Made by a program: the position numbers and the translations under genes
Notes under the pieces: model-generated
Database searches by the model: none
Told to the model about the DNA's origin: nothing
Seen by the model: only the letters and a program-made list of their open reading frames with translations
Shown here: piece after piece, positions 9,756 through 17,768 of the stretch
How the letters are laid out: each line of letters starts with the position of its first letter
Position numbering within the stretch: position 1 is the stretch's first letter
Assembly: GCF_000685075.1 (NCBI RefSeq)
Contig: NZ_BAYD01000099.1
Location: 1 to 36,778 of the forward strand
Source: Paraburkholderia oxyphila NBRC 105797
Lineage (GTDB): Bacteria > Pseudomonadota > Gammaproteobacteria > Burkholderiales > Burkholderiaceae
Length of the DNA: 36,778 bases
Direction: 5' to 3'

Positions 9756-9784
9756 TTGCCGATCATCTTCATTTCTATTATATT
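9756..9784 (+). promoter_or_regulatory. arsR promoter
   Basis: TTGCCG (9756-9761) and TATATT (9779-9784) with an exact 17-base spacer form one of the best sigma-70 matches in the window. Transcription would start about seven bases later, at or next to the arsR ATG at 9791, so the mRNA may be nearly leaderless. Confidence 0.6.
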
Positions 9785-9790
9785 GGAAAT
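9771..9790. promoter_or_regulatory. Candidate ArsR operator
   Basis: ATTTC (9771-9775) and GAAAT (9786-9790) form an inverted repeat spanning the -10 box. This position fits an ArsR-type repressor that blocks polymerase until arsenite binds. Confidence 0.45.
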
Positions 9791-10114
9791 ATGGAAGAGA
9801 ACGATGTTATCCGCGCCCTTGCGGCACTTGCTCACGGGCTTCGCCTGCGTGTGTTCCGGATGCTGGTCGTGGCCGGTCCCGCGGGTCTGACGCCTGGCAC
9901 CATCGCCGAACAACTCGATATCCCCAACGCGACGCTGTCCTTTCATCTGAAAGAGCTGATGCACGCGGGGCTGATCACGCAGGAGCGCGATGGGCGCAGC
10001 CTGATCTATCGGACCGCCTTCGGGCAGATGAACGCGCTGCTGGGCTATCTGACCGAAAACTGCTGCCAGGGCCAGGCTTGCCTCGAGCCGGGCGCGGACG
10101 CATGCAAATGCTGA
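9791..10114 (+). CDS. arsR: ArsR-family arsenite-responsive repressor
   Basis: A 107-residue winged-helix repressor. The recognition region is IPNATLSFHLKELMHAGLI (about residues 44-62), followed by the wing QERDGRSLIYR. It lacks the CxC metal site of E. coli ArsR in the DNA-reading helix. Instead C91, C92 and C97 lie near the C-terminus, close to the C95/C96/C102 arrangement described for Acidithiobacillus ferrooxidans ArsR, and C105 and C107 are also present. I start at the ATG at 9791, not an upstream in-frame ATG at 9728, because the promoter -10 box lies between them. It heads the arsR-arsC-acr3-arsH' operon. Confidence 0.92.
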   Translation: MEENDVIRALAALAHGLRLRVFRMLVVAGPAGLTPGTIAEQLDIPNATLSFHLKELMHAGLITQERDGRSLIYRTAFGQMNALLGYLTENCCQGQACLEPGADACKC

Positions 10115-10198
10115 TGGAGGGCCTTCTGTTTCGGTTCGCTGCGCTCCGCGCGGCAAACCCGTTGGCCTATACCGGCAAGCGATAAGGCATCTTCTGAA

Positions 10199-10693
10199 AT
10201 GACCACGAACGTACTCATTCTCTGCACCCACAATTCCGCGCGCAGCGTGCTCTCCGAGGGCATGCTGAACCATTGGGCCCGCAAGCTCGGCAAGGATGTT
10301 CGCGCGTTCAGCGCAGGCAGCGCCCCGAGCGGCCGCATCAATCCGTTCGCGCTCGAAGCGCTGACGAACGCGGGTATCGATACCGAAGGCTATCGCAGCA
10401 AAAGCTGGGATGAATTCGCGCAAGACGGCGCTGCGCAGATGCGCATCGTCATCACGGTCTGCGACAGCGCGGCGGCCGAACAATGTCCGTTCTGGCCGGG
10501 CAGCCCGGTCAAGGTCCACTGGGGGTACGCCGACCCGTCGAACGCGCCAGGCGGCGACGAAGGCAAGCGGCAAGCGTTCGAGCTGACACGCCAGGCGATC
10601 GGCTATCGCATGCTGCAATTGCTCGAGCTTCCGCTGGACCGTCTCAGCAATGCCGAGCTTCAGCAAGTGCTGAACGACATCCTGCAAAGCTGA
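10199..10693 (+). CDS. arsC: Arsenate reductase, low-molecular-weight phosphatase type
   Basis: Predicted product is 164 residues. The nucleophile loop is C9-T-H-N-S-A-R15-S, the Cx5R signature of LMW-phosphatase-fold arsenate reductases. C88 and C96 in the TVCDSAAAEQCPFWPG segment correspond to the resolving-cysteine region. It reduces As(V) to As(III) in the cytoplasm using thioredoxin or glutaredoxin/glutathione; the sequence alone does not settle which. It sits 84 bases after arsR and 23 bases before acr3, so As(III) can be passed straight to the exporter. The length and motif are normal for the family. Confidence 0.95.
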   Translation: MTTNVLILCTHNSARSVLSEGMLNHWARKLGKDVRAFSAGSAPSGRINPFALEALTNAGIDTEGYRSKSWDEFAQDGAAQMRIVITVCDSAAAEQCPFWPGSPVKVHWGYADPSNAPGGDEGKRQAFELTRQAIGYRMLQLLELPLDRLSNAELQQVLNDILQS

Positions 10694-10716
10694 ACCCTGC
10701 TCCACTGAGTTGTCCC

Positions 10717-11787
10717 ATGAACACCCCCAATGTTGCCGCTTCGGGCAAGACCGCAACGAAGCCGGCCATCAGCTTCTTCGAGCGCTACCTGACCGTCTGG
10801 GTCGCGCTGTGCATCGTCGCCGGCATCCTGCTCGGCCAGCTTCTGCCAGCCGTCTTCCAGACGATCGGCCGGATGGAATACGCTCAGGTCAATCTCCCGG
10901 TCGGCCTGCTGATCTGGGTAATGATCATCCCGATGCTCGTGAAGGTCGACTTCGGCTCGCTGCATGAAGTCCGCCAGCACATCAAGGGGATCGGCGTGAC
11001 GCTCGTTGTGAACTGGCTGGTCAAGCCGTTCTCGATGGCCCTGCTTGCCTGGCTTTTCATCAAGCACCTCTTCGCACCGATGCTGCCCGCCGCGCAACTC
11101 GACAGCTATGTCGCGGGCCTCATCCTGCTGGCCGCGGCGCCCTGCACAGCGATGGTGTTCGTCTGGAGCCGTCTGACCGGCGGCGATCCGCTCTTCACGC
11201 TCTCGCAGGTCGCCCTCAACGACAGCATCATGGTGGTCGCTTTCGCGCCCCTCGTCGGCCTCCTGCTCGGCATCTCCGCGATTACGGTGCCGTGGGCGAC
11301 GCTGCTCACCTCGGTCGTGCTCTACATCGTGATCCCGGTGATCCTCGCGCAAATCCTGCGCAAGGTGTTGCTCGGCAAAGGACAGGCGGCCTTCGACTCG
11401 GCCATGGCGAAGATCGGGCCCTGGTCCATCACGGCGCTGCTCGCGACACTGGTGCTGCTGTTCGCGTTCCAGGGCGAGGCCATCCTGAAGCAGCCGCTCG
11501 TCATCGTGCTGCTCGCCGTGCCGATCCTGATCCAGGTGTTCTTCAGCTCGGCGCTGGCGTACTGGCTCAATCGCGCCGTCGGCGAAAAGCACACTATCGC
11601 TTGCCCGTCGGCGCTGATTGGCGCATCGAACTTCTTCGAGCTGGCTGTCGCCACCGCGATCGGCCTGTTCGGTTTCCACTCGGGCGCCGCGCTTGCAACG
11701 GTCGTGGGCGTGCTGATCGAGGTGCCGGTCATGCTGCTGGTGGTGCGCATCGTCAACCGTTCAAAAGACTGGTACGAATGTGCCTGA
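10717..11787 (+). CDS. acr3: ACR3-family arsenite efflux permease
   Basis: A 356-residue inner-membrane protein with about ten helices. The conserved Cys of the APCTAMVFVWS segment is C143, and the conserved Glu in GASNFFELAVA is E308. Both positions are known to be needed for As(III) transport in characterised ACR3 proteins. It exports arsenite using the membrane potential without needing an ATPase. The ATG at 10717 is the natural start, 23 bases after arsC; upstream in-frame codons overlap arsC. It overlaps the window's longest operon context by leading directly into the arsH remnant. Confidence 0.95.
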   Translation: MNTPNVAASGKTATKPAISFFERYLTVWVALCIVAGILLGQLLPAVFQTIGRMEYAQVNLPVGLLIWVMIIPMLVKVDFGSLHEVRQHIKGIGVTLVVNWLVKPFSMALLAWLFIKHLFAPMLPAAQLDSYVAGLILLAAAPCTAMVFVWSRLTGGDPLFTLSQVALNDSIMVVAFAPLVGLLLGISAITVPWATLLTSVVLYIVIPVILAQILRKVLLGKGQAAFDSAMAKIGPWSITALLATLVLLFAFQGEAILKQPLVIVLLAVPILIQVFFSSALAYWLNRAVGEKHTIACPSALIGASNFFELAVATAIGLFGFHSGAALATVVGVLIEVPVMLLVVRIVNRSKDWYECA

Positions 11788-11806
11788 GGACTACAGAAGA
11801 AACACC

Positions 11807-12097
11807 ATGACTGACCTGCCACAAGTCGACCCCGCGCTGTTCCGCGTTCCCGATATCGCGCAATTGCAGCCCGCGAAAACGAACCAGTCGTCGGTGGCCA
11901 AGGCTTTCATGAAATTCGACGAAGCCGGCCGCATGAAGCCGTCGGCGTATTTCGACCGCGTCGTGGACGTAATGGAGGAACGGGTCAAGTTCACGTTGCT
12001 GACCCGCGATATCGGTCCGTATCTCGTGGACCGGTACAGCGAGCGCAAGGAAAGCGCGGAAGAACTGACGAAGCGCGTGAATCAGGCCAGTATCTGA
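11807..12097 (+). pseudogene. arsH: arsH with an in-frame deletion of its flavin-binding core
   Basis: Predicted product is 96 residues. Residues 1-24 resemble the ArsH N-terminus (TDLPQVDPALFRVPDIAQLQP). Residues 25-96 match the ArsH C-terminus: NQSSVAKAFMKFDEAGRMKPS, then YFDRVVDVMEERVKFTLLTRD and the terminal LVDRYSERKESAEELTKRVNQ. Full ArsH is roughly 230-250 residues, so about 150 residues are missing at a junction near 11873-11884. The lost part holds the flavodoxin-like core with the GSLRxxSxxR phosphate loop for FMN and the NADPH site, so NADPH:FMN reductase or organoarsenical oxidase activity is not expected. The frame stays open and the gene keeps its place, 19 bases after the acr3 stop. 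An alternative start at 11780 would overlap acr3. It is called a pseudogene but could encode a small stable protein. Confidence 0.75.
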
Positions 12098-12279
12098 GCG
12101 ATCCCGGCCCCTGCTCCCCTGCGCCAGGCGGGGGGCATCATCGCAAATCTGCAGCATGCGGCGCTCTCCCCCGCCGCAACACCCCTCGGGCAATTCACTC
12201 AATAGAGCAAGCGCGGCTAGGTGCGCAGCGGCGCATCTGGGCGATCATACGTCCATCGCAGCTTTGATTGCTCCAGCCC

Positions 12280-13152
12280 ATGCAAGCCCACACCGACGCC
12301 ACACGCGCCTACACGAAACGTTTCGACGCCGTACTCGCACACATCGACGCGAACCTTGAAGGCGACCTGTCGGTGGACACGCTGAGCCAGATCGCTCACT
12401 TCTCCCGGTTCCACTTCCACCGCCAGTTTGCCGCCTACGTGGGCGTGCCGGTGGCGCGCTACGTGCAGCTGATGCGTTTGCGCCGAGCGGCCCATCGGCT
12501 CGCCGCGCAGGACGCGTGCACGGTGCTCGATGCCGCGCTCGACGCCGGCTTCGACAGCCCCGAAGCCTTCAGCCGCGCATTCAAGCGTGCGTTCGGCATG
12601 GCGCCAAGCGCGTTCCGCCAGCATCCGAACTGGCAGGTCTGGAGTGCAACCTTTGTCGTCCCCTACCTTACGAGGAAGCTCACCATGCAAGTCCGAATTG
12701 TCGACTTTTCCGAAACGCGCGTCGCAGCGCTCGAACACTGCGGCCCGACTGGGCTCGTGAACGAGAGCGTGCGCAAGTTCATCGACTGGCGCAAGCAAAG
12801 CGGCCAATCGCCGATCGAAACCAGCCGCACGTTCGGCATCCCGCGCAGCAACCCGGACACCACCCCGGCAGACGACTTTCGCTTCGATATTTGCGGCGAG
12901 ATCAACGAGCCCGTTGCGCCGAACGCGTATGGTGTGCGCGAGCTCGTCATTCCGGGCGGACGCTGCGCGGTGGTCCGCCATATCGGCTCGACCGACCACG
13001 TGGGTGAAAGCATCTACCCGATTTATCGCGACTGGCTGCCCTCGAGCGGAGAAGAGCTGCGGGACCATCCGCTGTTCTTCCACTACCTGAGCGCCTGGCC
13101 GGAAACGCCTCACGACCAGTGGCAAACCGATATCTACCTCCCCCTCGTGTGA
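12280..13152 (+). CDS. AraC-family regulator with GyrI-like ligand-binding domain
   Basis: Predicted product is 290 residues. Residues 8-105 form an AraC double helix-turn-helix (LSVDTLSQIAHFSRFHFHRQF, then TVLDAALDAGFDSPEAFSRAF and the GMAPSAFR ending). Residues 130-290 resemble a GyrI-like/AraC-E effector-binding domain. DNA-binding head first and GyrI-like domain second is the arrangement seen in Rob and related multidrug- or stress-sensing activators. The ATG at 12280 is used; a TTG at 12268 is in frame. It is followed 66 bases later by the hydrolase gene in the same direction, with a perfect 8-base hairpin in the gap (13163-13188). The target is unknown. Confidence 0.9.
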   Translation: MQAHTDATRAYTKRFDAVLAHIDANLEGDLSVDTLSQIAHFSRFHFHRQFAAYVGVPVARYVQLMRLRRAAHRLAAQDACTVLDAALDAGFDSPEAFSRAFKRAFGMAPSAFRQHPNWQVWSATFVVPYLTRKLTMQVRIVDFSETRVAALEHCGPTGLVNESVRKFIDWRKQSGQSPIETSRTFGIPRSNPDTTPADDFRFDICGEINEPVAPNAYGVRELVIPGGRCAVVRHIGSTDHVGESIYPIYRDWLPSSGEELRDHPLFFHYLSAWPETPHDQWQTDIYLPLV

Positions 13153-13162
13153 CCGGCAGGAA

Positions 13163-13188
13163 GCGCCGCCGCGAAGCCGTGGCGGCGC
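13163..13188 (+). terminator. Hairpin between the AraC gene and the hydrolase
   Basis: GCGCCGCC (13163-13170) and GGCGGCGC (13181-13188) form a perfect 8-base stem with a 10-base loop, 10 bases after the AraC stop. No T-run follows, so it could attenuate or stabilise rather than terminate. Confidence 0.35.
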
Positions 13189-13218
13189 ATTCAAGACCCA
13201 TCAATACTGGAGACACCC

Positions 13219-14313
13219 GTGGTCATATTGTTTGGGATGCTGCACATGCTCGTGGCGACGCTCGCGGTTATCGCCGTTGCCATTGCACTGGCCGCGATTG
13301 CCCCACGCCCGGCGCGCGAGGAGGAGGAACGGGACGTGTTTGGCTTCGATGCCTTGCCCCGAACGCCGGAAGCCGATTTGCCGGCACTGCGCCGATACAC
13401 GGCCAGAGATGGCGAGCAGCTCGCCTGGCGGTTTTATGATTCGGCGGCGGAGCAGATACTGGTGTTCATCCACGGATCGTCCGCTCACGGACGCTCCTAC
13501 CATCATCTGGCCGCCGCGATTGCCGCTGCCGGCGCGGCCAAGGTCGTGCTGCCGAACCTGCGTGGCCACTATCTGTCCGGCCGCCGCCGCGGTGATATCG
13601 ATTACGTGGGCCAGCTCGAAGACGATATCGCGGATCTGATCGCCGAGCTGCGCAGACAGCATTTCGATGGACCCGTCGTGCTTGGAGGCCATTCGAGCGG
13701 AGGCGGGTTTGTGATCCGCTTTGCGGGCGGTGCCTACGCGAAGCTAGCCTCGCGTTTCCTGATGCTGAGCCCCGTGATTCCAACCTCCACCACGCTCAGA
13801 GGCCGGTCGGCGGGCGGCTGGGCACAGGTCAGCCTCGCGCGCATCATGGGATTGAGCATCCTGAACGGGTTTGGCATGCGCGGCTTCGACGCGCTGCCGG
13901 TCATCGAATTCAACAAGCCCGCGCGATTCCGGGACGGCTCGGAAACGCTCGCCTATTCGCACCGGCTCTGCATCTCCTATCAGCCGCGCACACGTTACGC
14001 CGCCGACGTGCGAAAGCTGGCGGATCGTGGCGCGGTGCTGATTGGCGAGCATGACGAGGCCGTCGACGCGCAACGGCTGCGGGCACTATTCGAGCGGGAA
14101 TCCCCGGCGACCACGTTCACGGTGCTCCCCGACACGAATCACTTCGAGATCTTCACGCGTGCCGCCGTGCACGAAAGGCTCGCGCAATGGCTCATGCAGC
14201 CGCCCGCGCACAGCGCTCGTCTCACGCCGGCGCCATCGCGAGCCGGATCGGCGCATGGCGCGACGGCAGACCTTCGAGATACGTCGCCAGCTTCCCCGCA
14301 TACCAGTCGGTGA
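13219..14313 (+). CDS. Membrane-anchored alpha/beta hydrolase
   Basis: Predicted product is 364 residues. The first 28 residues are one hydrophobic helix, suggesting an inner-membrane anchor. The alpha/beta hydrolase core follows: oxyanion region VFIHGSSAHGRSY, nucleophile elbow G-G-H-S-S-G-G, acid in IGEHDEAVDA and the histidine in DTNHFEIF. This gives a full Ser/Asp/His triad, as in esterases and lysophospholipase-like enzymes. The GTG at 13219 follows a GGAG site. The last 30 residues (Pro/Ala/Ser/Arg-rich) lie in DNA shared antisense with the 3' end of the GbcA-type gene, a 92-base convergent overlap, and look like read-through rather than folded domain. The substrate is unknown. Confidence 0.85.
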   Translation: MVILFGMLHMLVATLAVIAVAIALAAIAPRPAREEEERDVFGFDALPRTPEADLPALRRYTARDGEQLAWRFYDSAAEQILVFIHGSSAHGRSYHHLAAAIAAAGAAKVVLPNLRGHYLSGRRRGDIDYVGQLEDDIADLIAELRRQHFDGPVVLGGHSSGGGFVIRFAGGAYAKLASRFLMLSPVIPTSTTLRGRSAGGWAQVSLARIMGLSILNGFGMRGFDALPVIEFNKPARFRDGSETLAYSHRLCISYQPRTRYAADVRKLADRGAVLIGEHDEAVDAQRLRALFERESPATTFTVLPDTNHFEIFTRAAVHERLAQWLMQPPAHSARLTPAPSRAGSAHGATADLRDTSPASPHTSR

Positions 14314-15478
14314 AATTGGTCAGCATGAACTCCGAAGGCGCATAAGGTCCCGGCCGATACCCCTTCGAACTCACGCCGCGCTGGTTGTGCGCCACCAGCG
14401 TGGCGTCCTGATCGTTGGTCGCGCGCCAGACTTGCGTGAGCGTCTCGATGTCGTAATCCACGCCTTCGACGGCGTCTTCATGCACGAGCCAGGTCGTCTT
14501 GAGCACCGTCTGCGTGGCCGAGAGCGGCAGCACGCGGAAGTGGATGATATGGTCCGAGAGAAAGTGATTCCAGTTGTTTGGAACCCTGAACATCCGCACG
14601 GAGCCGATATCGGGCTCGGTGAAATCGCCAAGCAGCTTCTTGCATGCGGGGCGCCCATCCGAGGTAAACGACACTGCGCCGCGATGGAACGGCAGGCGGA
14701 TGCAGCGAAACTCCGTGCCGCCATTCGCGGGCAGATGCGGCAAGCCAAGGCGGTCCCAAAGCGCCGTCTTTTCCTGCATCAATAGCTGGAAATCGCGGTT
14801 GGCGCGCGGGTCGTCGGGCAGCGCGAACTCGATCAGCGTGGCCAGCAGCTCGGGATGATTACCCACGCAGTGATAGCACTCGCGGTTATTCTCGATCACG
14901 AGCTTCCAGTTCGCGTCCTCCACGAGGGTCTCCGAATACGCGACCTTGGTGCGCTCGGGACGGTGCGGCACGATATACGGCGTGACGGCCGCCTTGAAGC
15001 GCGCAATATCGGGGGGCGTGTCGGCGATGCAGATATAGACCATGCCGCAGATCACTTCGACGTGGACCGGGCGCAATCCGTGTGCGTCGCGGTCGAAGCC
15101 GGTGGGCATCTGCCGTGCGCTCAGCAGGCTGCCGTCGAGTTCATAGACCCACTGGTGATAGGGGCAGACGAGCCGCTTCGCATGCCCTTGCGGCTCGGTA
15201 CAGAGCAGCGAGCCGCGATGCCGGCAGGTGTTGAAGAATGCGTTGACGCCACCATCCTTGTCGCGCAGCACCACCACCGAGGTCTTGCCGATATCGAGCG
15301 TGACGTAGTCGCCCGCGTGCGGAATCTCGGCCACGTTGCAGGCAAACAGCCATTCGTTCGAGAACACCGCGTCGATGTCGAGTTCGTGCAGCGCGGGGGC
15401 CGTATAGAAGTCCCCTGCGAGGCTATGGCCTGAGCGCCGCGCCTCGAGCAACGAACGGACATGGGCAAGATCAATCAC
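14222..15478 (-). CDS. Rieske non-heme iron oxygenase, GbcA/betaine-demethylase type
   Basis: Predicted product is 418 residues. Rieske ligands are C85-x-H87 and C105-x2-H108. The catalytic domain has the N-N-R-E200-C-Y-H203-x4-H208 iron site and the conserved ending EDAVEGVDYDIETLTQVWRA then TNDQDATLVAHNQRGV. This closely resembles glycine-betaine monooxygenase GbcA and stachydrine demethylase, which remove one N-methyl group from quaternary amines using O2 and electrons from a ferredoxin reductase. I start at the GTG at 15478 because AAGGAG lies 11 bases before it; upstream ATG codons fall inside the LysR gene. It follows LysR by 16 bases and has no reductase of its own here; CntB (22506) is the nearest candidate. 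Glycine betaine, carnitine-derived or proline betaine are all possible substrates. Confidence 0.9.
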   Translation of the reverse strand: MIDLAHVRSLLEARRSGHSLAGDFYTAPALHELDIDAVFSNEWLFACNVAEIPHAGDYVTLDIGKTSVVVLRDKDGGVNAFFNTCRHRGSLLCTEPQGHAKRLVCPYHQWVYELDGSLLSARQMPTGFDRDAHGLRPVHVEVICGMVYICIADTPPDIARFKAAVTPYIVPHRPERTKVAYSETLVEDANWKLVIENNRECYHCVGNHPELLATLIEFALPDDPRANRDFQLLMQEKTALWDRLGLPHLPANGGTEFRCIRLPFHRGAVSFTSDGRPACKKLLGDFTEPDIGSVRMFRVPNNWNHFLSDHIIHFRVLPLSATQTVLKTTWLVHEDAVEGVDYDIETLTQVWRATNDQDATLVAHNQRGVSSKGYRPGPYAPSEFMLTNFTDWYAGKLATYLEGLPSRHAPIRLAMAPA

Positions 15479-15494
15479 GGAAAGCTCCTCCTTT

Positions 15495-16502
15495 TCAATC
15501 GGATTCGATGTTGCGCTCCCTTGCAACCGTATCTGCAGCCGCGTTTGCAGGCGTGTTTGCAGCCGTACTGGGTGCCGGTGCATCGGCGCCGCCGCCGATC
15601 CCGGCCTGCGCGAACGCTTCGGCGAGAAAATCCACGCACACTTTCACCTTGGCCGATTGCGCAAGGCGCTCCGGAAACACCGCCCATACATTGGCCGGTT
15701 GCGTCACGTCGGGCAGCACGCGCTGCAGCCGCCCTTCGTCGAGCAAGGGCTGCACGTCCCAGATCGAGCGCAGCACGATGCCGCGCCCCGCCAGCGCCCA
15801 TTGCACCGCGGCCTCGCCGTGGTTCGTCGAGAGCGGCCCCGTCACCTTCACGCCAACGGTCTCGCCACCTGAATCGAGACGCCAGACGCCGAACGGATGG
15901 TCGCGCTCCTTGATCGCGAGGCACGCATGCGACTCCAGATCCGCGATGCTCTGCGGCGCGCCGTGCGCCTCGATATACGCGGGCGCGGCGCACAGCACCC
16001 GATAGTTGGTCGCGAGGCGCCTGGCGATCAGATGGCCCGCGATCTCGTCGCCGATGCGCACGTCGAGGTCGAAGCCCTCGCCCGCCACGTCGACCACGCG
16101 ATCGAACAGATCGAGCCGCACGTTCAGTTGCGGATACTGGTCCTGCAAGTCCGCCAGCGCGGGCGCGACGAACTTGCGGCCGAAGCCGAAGCTGCTCGAC
16201 ACGCGCAGCGTGCCGCGCGGCATGCGCCGCGTGCTGGAGACGTCTTCGACGAGCTGGTCGACGTCGTCGAGGATTTTTTCGGCCCACGCGAACACGCGCT
16301 CGCCCGCCGCCGTCATCGCCACGCGGCGCGTCGAGCGGTGCAGCAAACGCGTGCCGAGACTCGCCTCGAGCACGCCCACCCGCTTGCTCACGTAGGCGGC
16401 CGACGCGGAAAGCGCCTCGGCTGCCGCGCTGAAGCTGGACTTGCGGGCGACCATGCAGAACACACGCAGGTCGTCGAGTTCGGGAGAGCCGGGAAGTTTC
16501 AT
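15495..16502 (-). CDS. LysR-type transcriptional regulator
   Basis: Predicted product is 335 residues. The N-terminal winged helix-turn-helix is classical (LDDLRVFCMVARKSSFSAAA then YVSKRVGVLEASLGTRLLHR, about residues 8-60). It is followed by the two-lobed effector domain (about 90-295). The ATG at 16502 fits the family; upstream codons run towards the porin stop. The last 30 residues are Ala/Asn/Thr/Pro-rich, coded by a 12-base repeat, and are not part of the fold. It lies between the porin and the GbcA-type gene, all in one direction, so it probably controls the quaternary-amine region, and the dyads at 19215-19612 are candidate targets. Confidence 0.9.
   Translation of the reverse strand: MKLPGSPELDDLRVFCMVARKSSFSAAAEALSASAAYVSKRVGVLEASLGTRLLHRSTRRVAMTAAGERVFAWAEKILDDVDQLVEDVSSTRRMPRGTLRVSSSFGFGRKFVAPALADLQDQYPQLNVRLDLFDRVVDVAGEGFDLDVRIGDEIAGHLIARRLATNYRVLCAAPAYIEAHGAPQSIADLESHACLAIKERDHPFGVWRLDSGGETVGVKVTGPLSTNHGEAAVQWALAGRGIVLRSIWDVQPLLDEGRLQRVLPDVTQPANVWAVFPERLAQSAKVKVCVDFLAEAFAQAGIGGGADAPAPSTAANTPANAAADTVARERNIESD
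15529..15564. repeat. 12-base tandem repeat at the LysR 3' end
   Basis: Three units (roughly GYRTYTGCAGSC) start at 15529, 15541 and 15553. They encode NTPA/NAAA/DTVA-like tetrapeptides in the disordered LysR tail. The frame is preserved. Confidence 0.6.
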
Positions 16503-16581
16503 GGCAGGTAATGAGGCAAACGCGCTGGCAACTACGTGGCGCGAAGCGGGGCGCAGCGGCCCCGCCCGCTTCACGGTGGCA

Positions 16582-17745
16582 TCAGAACGAGTGGCGCATG
16601 CCGATGCGCACGTCAGCCTGCGTGGTCGTGGTGGATGGCGTAAAACTATAGCCGATCACCGCATCCACGCCTTGCGACGCCTTCAACCAGTCGCCGGAGA
16701 TGTAGACATCCGTGTTCTTCGAGAGCAGATGATGCAGGCCCGCCGAAAGCTGGTTCCAGTGGTGCCCGTCGAAGTGCGTGTACTGGTAGCCACCGATGAG
16801 GCTCGTCGAAGGCGTGATCTGCCAGCTCGCGCCGCCTTCGCCCACCTGCATGTGCTCGCTCTGCCCGAACGCCTTGATTTGCGTGTAGGTGAAGTCGCCC
16901 ATCAGCGTGACATTGCCGATCGCGTAGCTCGCGCCCACGCCGAACGCACCCTGCTTGTCCACCGGGAACGCCGTATTCGCGTAGAGGTCCGTGATCGCGC
17001 CCGTGGCCGAATCGACGCTCACGGTAGGCTTGCCGAAGAACGAGCTCACACCGATCTGCGCATACGGATCGAACGCGTAGATGCCTGAGGGGTTGTTCAA
17101 CTGCGTGTACGCCGTGCCCATCGAGAACGCGCCATGCTGATATTGCGCGCCCACGCTCCACGCACTGCCCGTGTGGAAGTCGCCCGGCGTGTTGCTGAAC
17201 GAATACATGCCGCCGAACTGGAAGCCGCCGTACGTGTTCGACATGAACTTCACGGCGTTCGGCAGATGGTCGCCGTTCATGCGGTCGAAGTCCCCCTGGT
17301 TGATCGCATAGCCGCTCGCCCATCCCGACACGTTGTACATGTAGACCATCTCCTGCGTCATGTCGATCTGATTGCCGAACGTGAGCGTGCCCCAGTCGCC
17401 TTGCAGACCGACATAGGCAGCACGGCCAAAGAGCGAGCCGCCGTTCGAGATCTGCCCGTTGCCCAGACGGAAGCCGCTCTCCAGCTCGAAGATCGCCTTG
17501 TTGCCGCCGCCCAGGTCTTCGGTGCCCTTGACGCCCCAGCGGTTCGCGTATGAGACGCTGTCGTCGAACTTCACCTGATGCGAGCCGCCCGCGTTGGAGA
17601 CGTAGGTGACGCCGGCGTCGATCACGCCGTAGAGCGTGACGCTGCTTTGCGCATGCGAGGCCATCGGCAGCGCGGCGAGCGCGAGCATCGCCGCCCGCAA
17701 AGCCGTCAGGAGTACTGTATTCCGCAATTTATGCTTCGATTTCAT
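16582..17745 (-). CDS. Outer-membrane porin, Burkholderia OmpC-like
   Basis: Predicted product is 387 residues. A signal peptide with cleavage after ASHA (about residue 32) is followed by QSSVTLYGVIDAGV, the standard opening of beta-proteobacterial trimeric porins. Repeated amphipathic strands follow, and the protein ends in RIGMRHSF with the C-terminal Phe that the Bam machinery reads. It would form a general diffusion channel in the outer membrane. It starts 23 bases after the NCS1 permease stop, so the two are almost certainly co-transcribed and provide outer- and inner-membrane entry for the same substrate. The Shine-Dalgarno is weak, and the spacer is AT-rich. Confidence 0.94.
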   Translation of the reverse strand: MKSKHKLRNTVLLTALRAAMLALAALPMASHAQSSVTLYGVIDAGVTYVSNAGGSHQVKFDDSVSYANRWGVKGTEDLGGGNKAIFELESGFRLGNGQISNGGSLFGRAAYVGLQGDWGTLTFGNQIDMTQEMVYMYNVSGWASGYAINQGDFDRMNGDHLPNAVKFMSNTYGGFQFGGMYSFSNTPGDFHTGSAWSVGAQYQHGAFSMGTAYTQLNNPSGIYAFDPYAQIGVSSFFGKPTVSVDSATGAITDLYANTAFPVDKQGAFGVGASYAIGNVTLMGDFTYTQIKAFGQSEHMQVGEGGASWQITPSTSLIGGYQYTHFDGHHWNQLSAGLHHLLSKNTDVYISGDWLKASQGVDAVIGYSFTPSTTTTQADVRIGMRHSF

Positions 17746-17768
17746 GATGTTTTAATAGTCAGCGGGGG

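Larger units (their letters stand above)
9487..9790. other. Intergenic region between the peptide symporter and arsR
   Basis: No gene is supported. It holds a perfect 7-base dyad (9535-9553), which may end symporter transcription, and the arsR promoter/operator in its last 35 bases. Confidence 0.6.

Noticed and set aside
12107..12137. C-rich/G-rich dyad after the arsH remnant as an operon terminator
   Set aside because: Only about five consistent pairs with bulges and no T-run; too weak to call.
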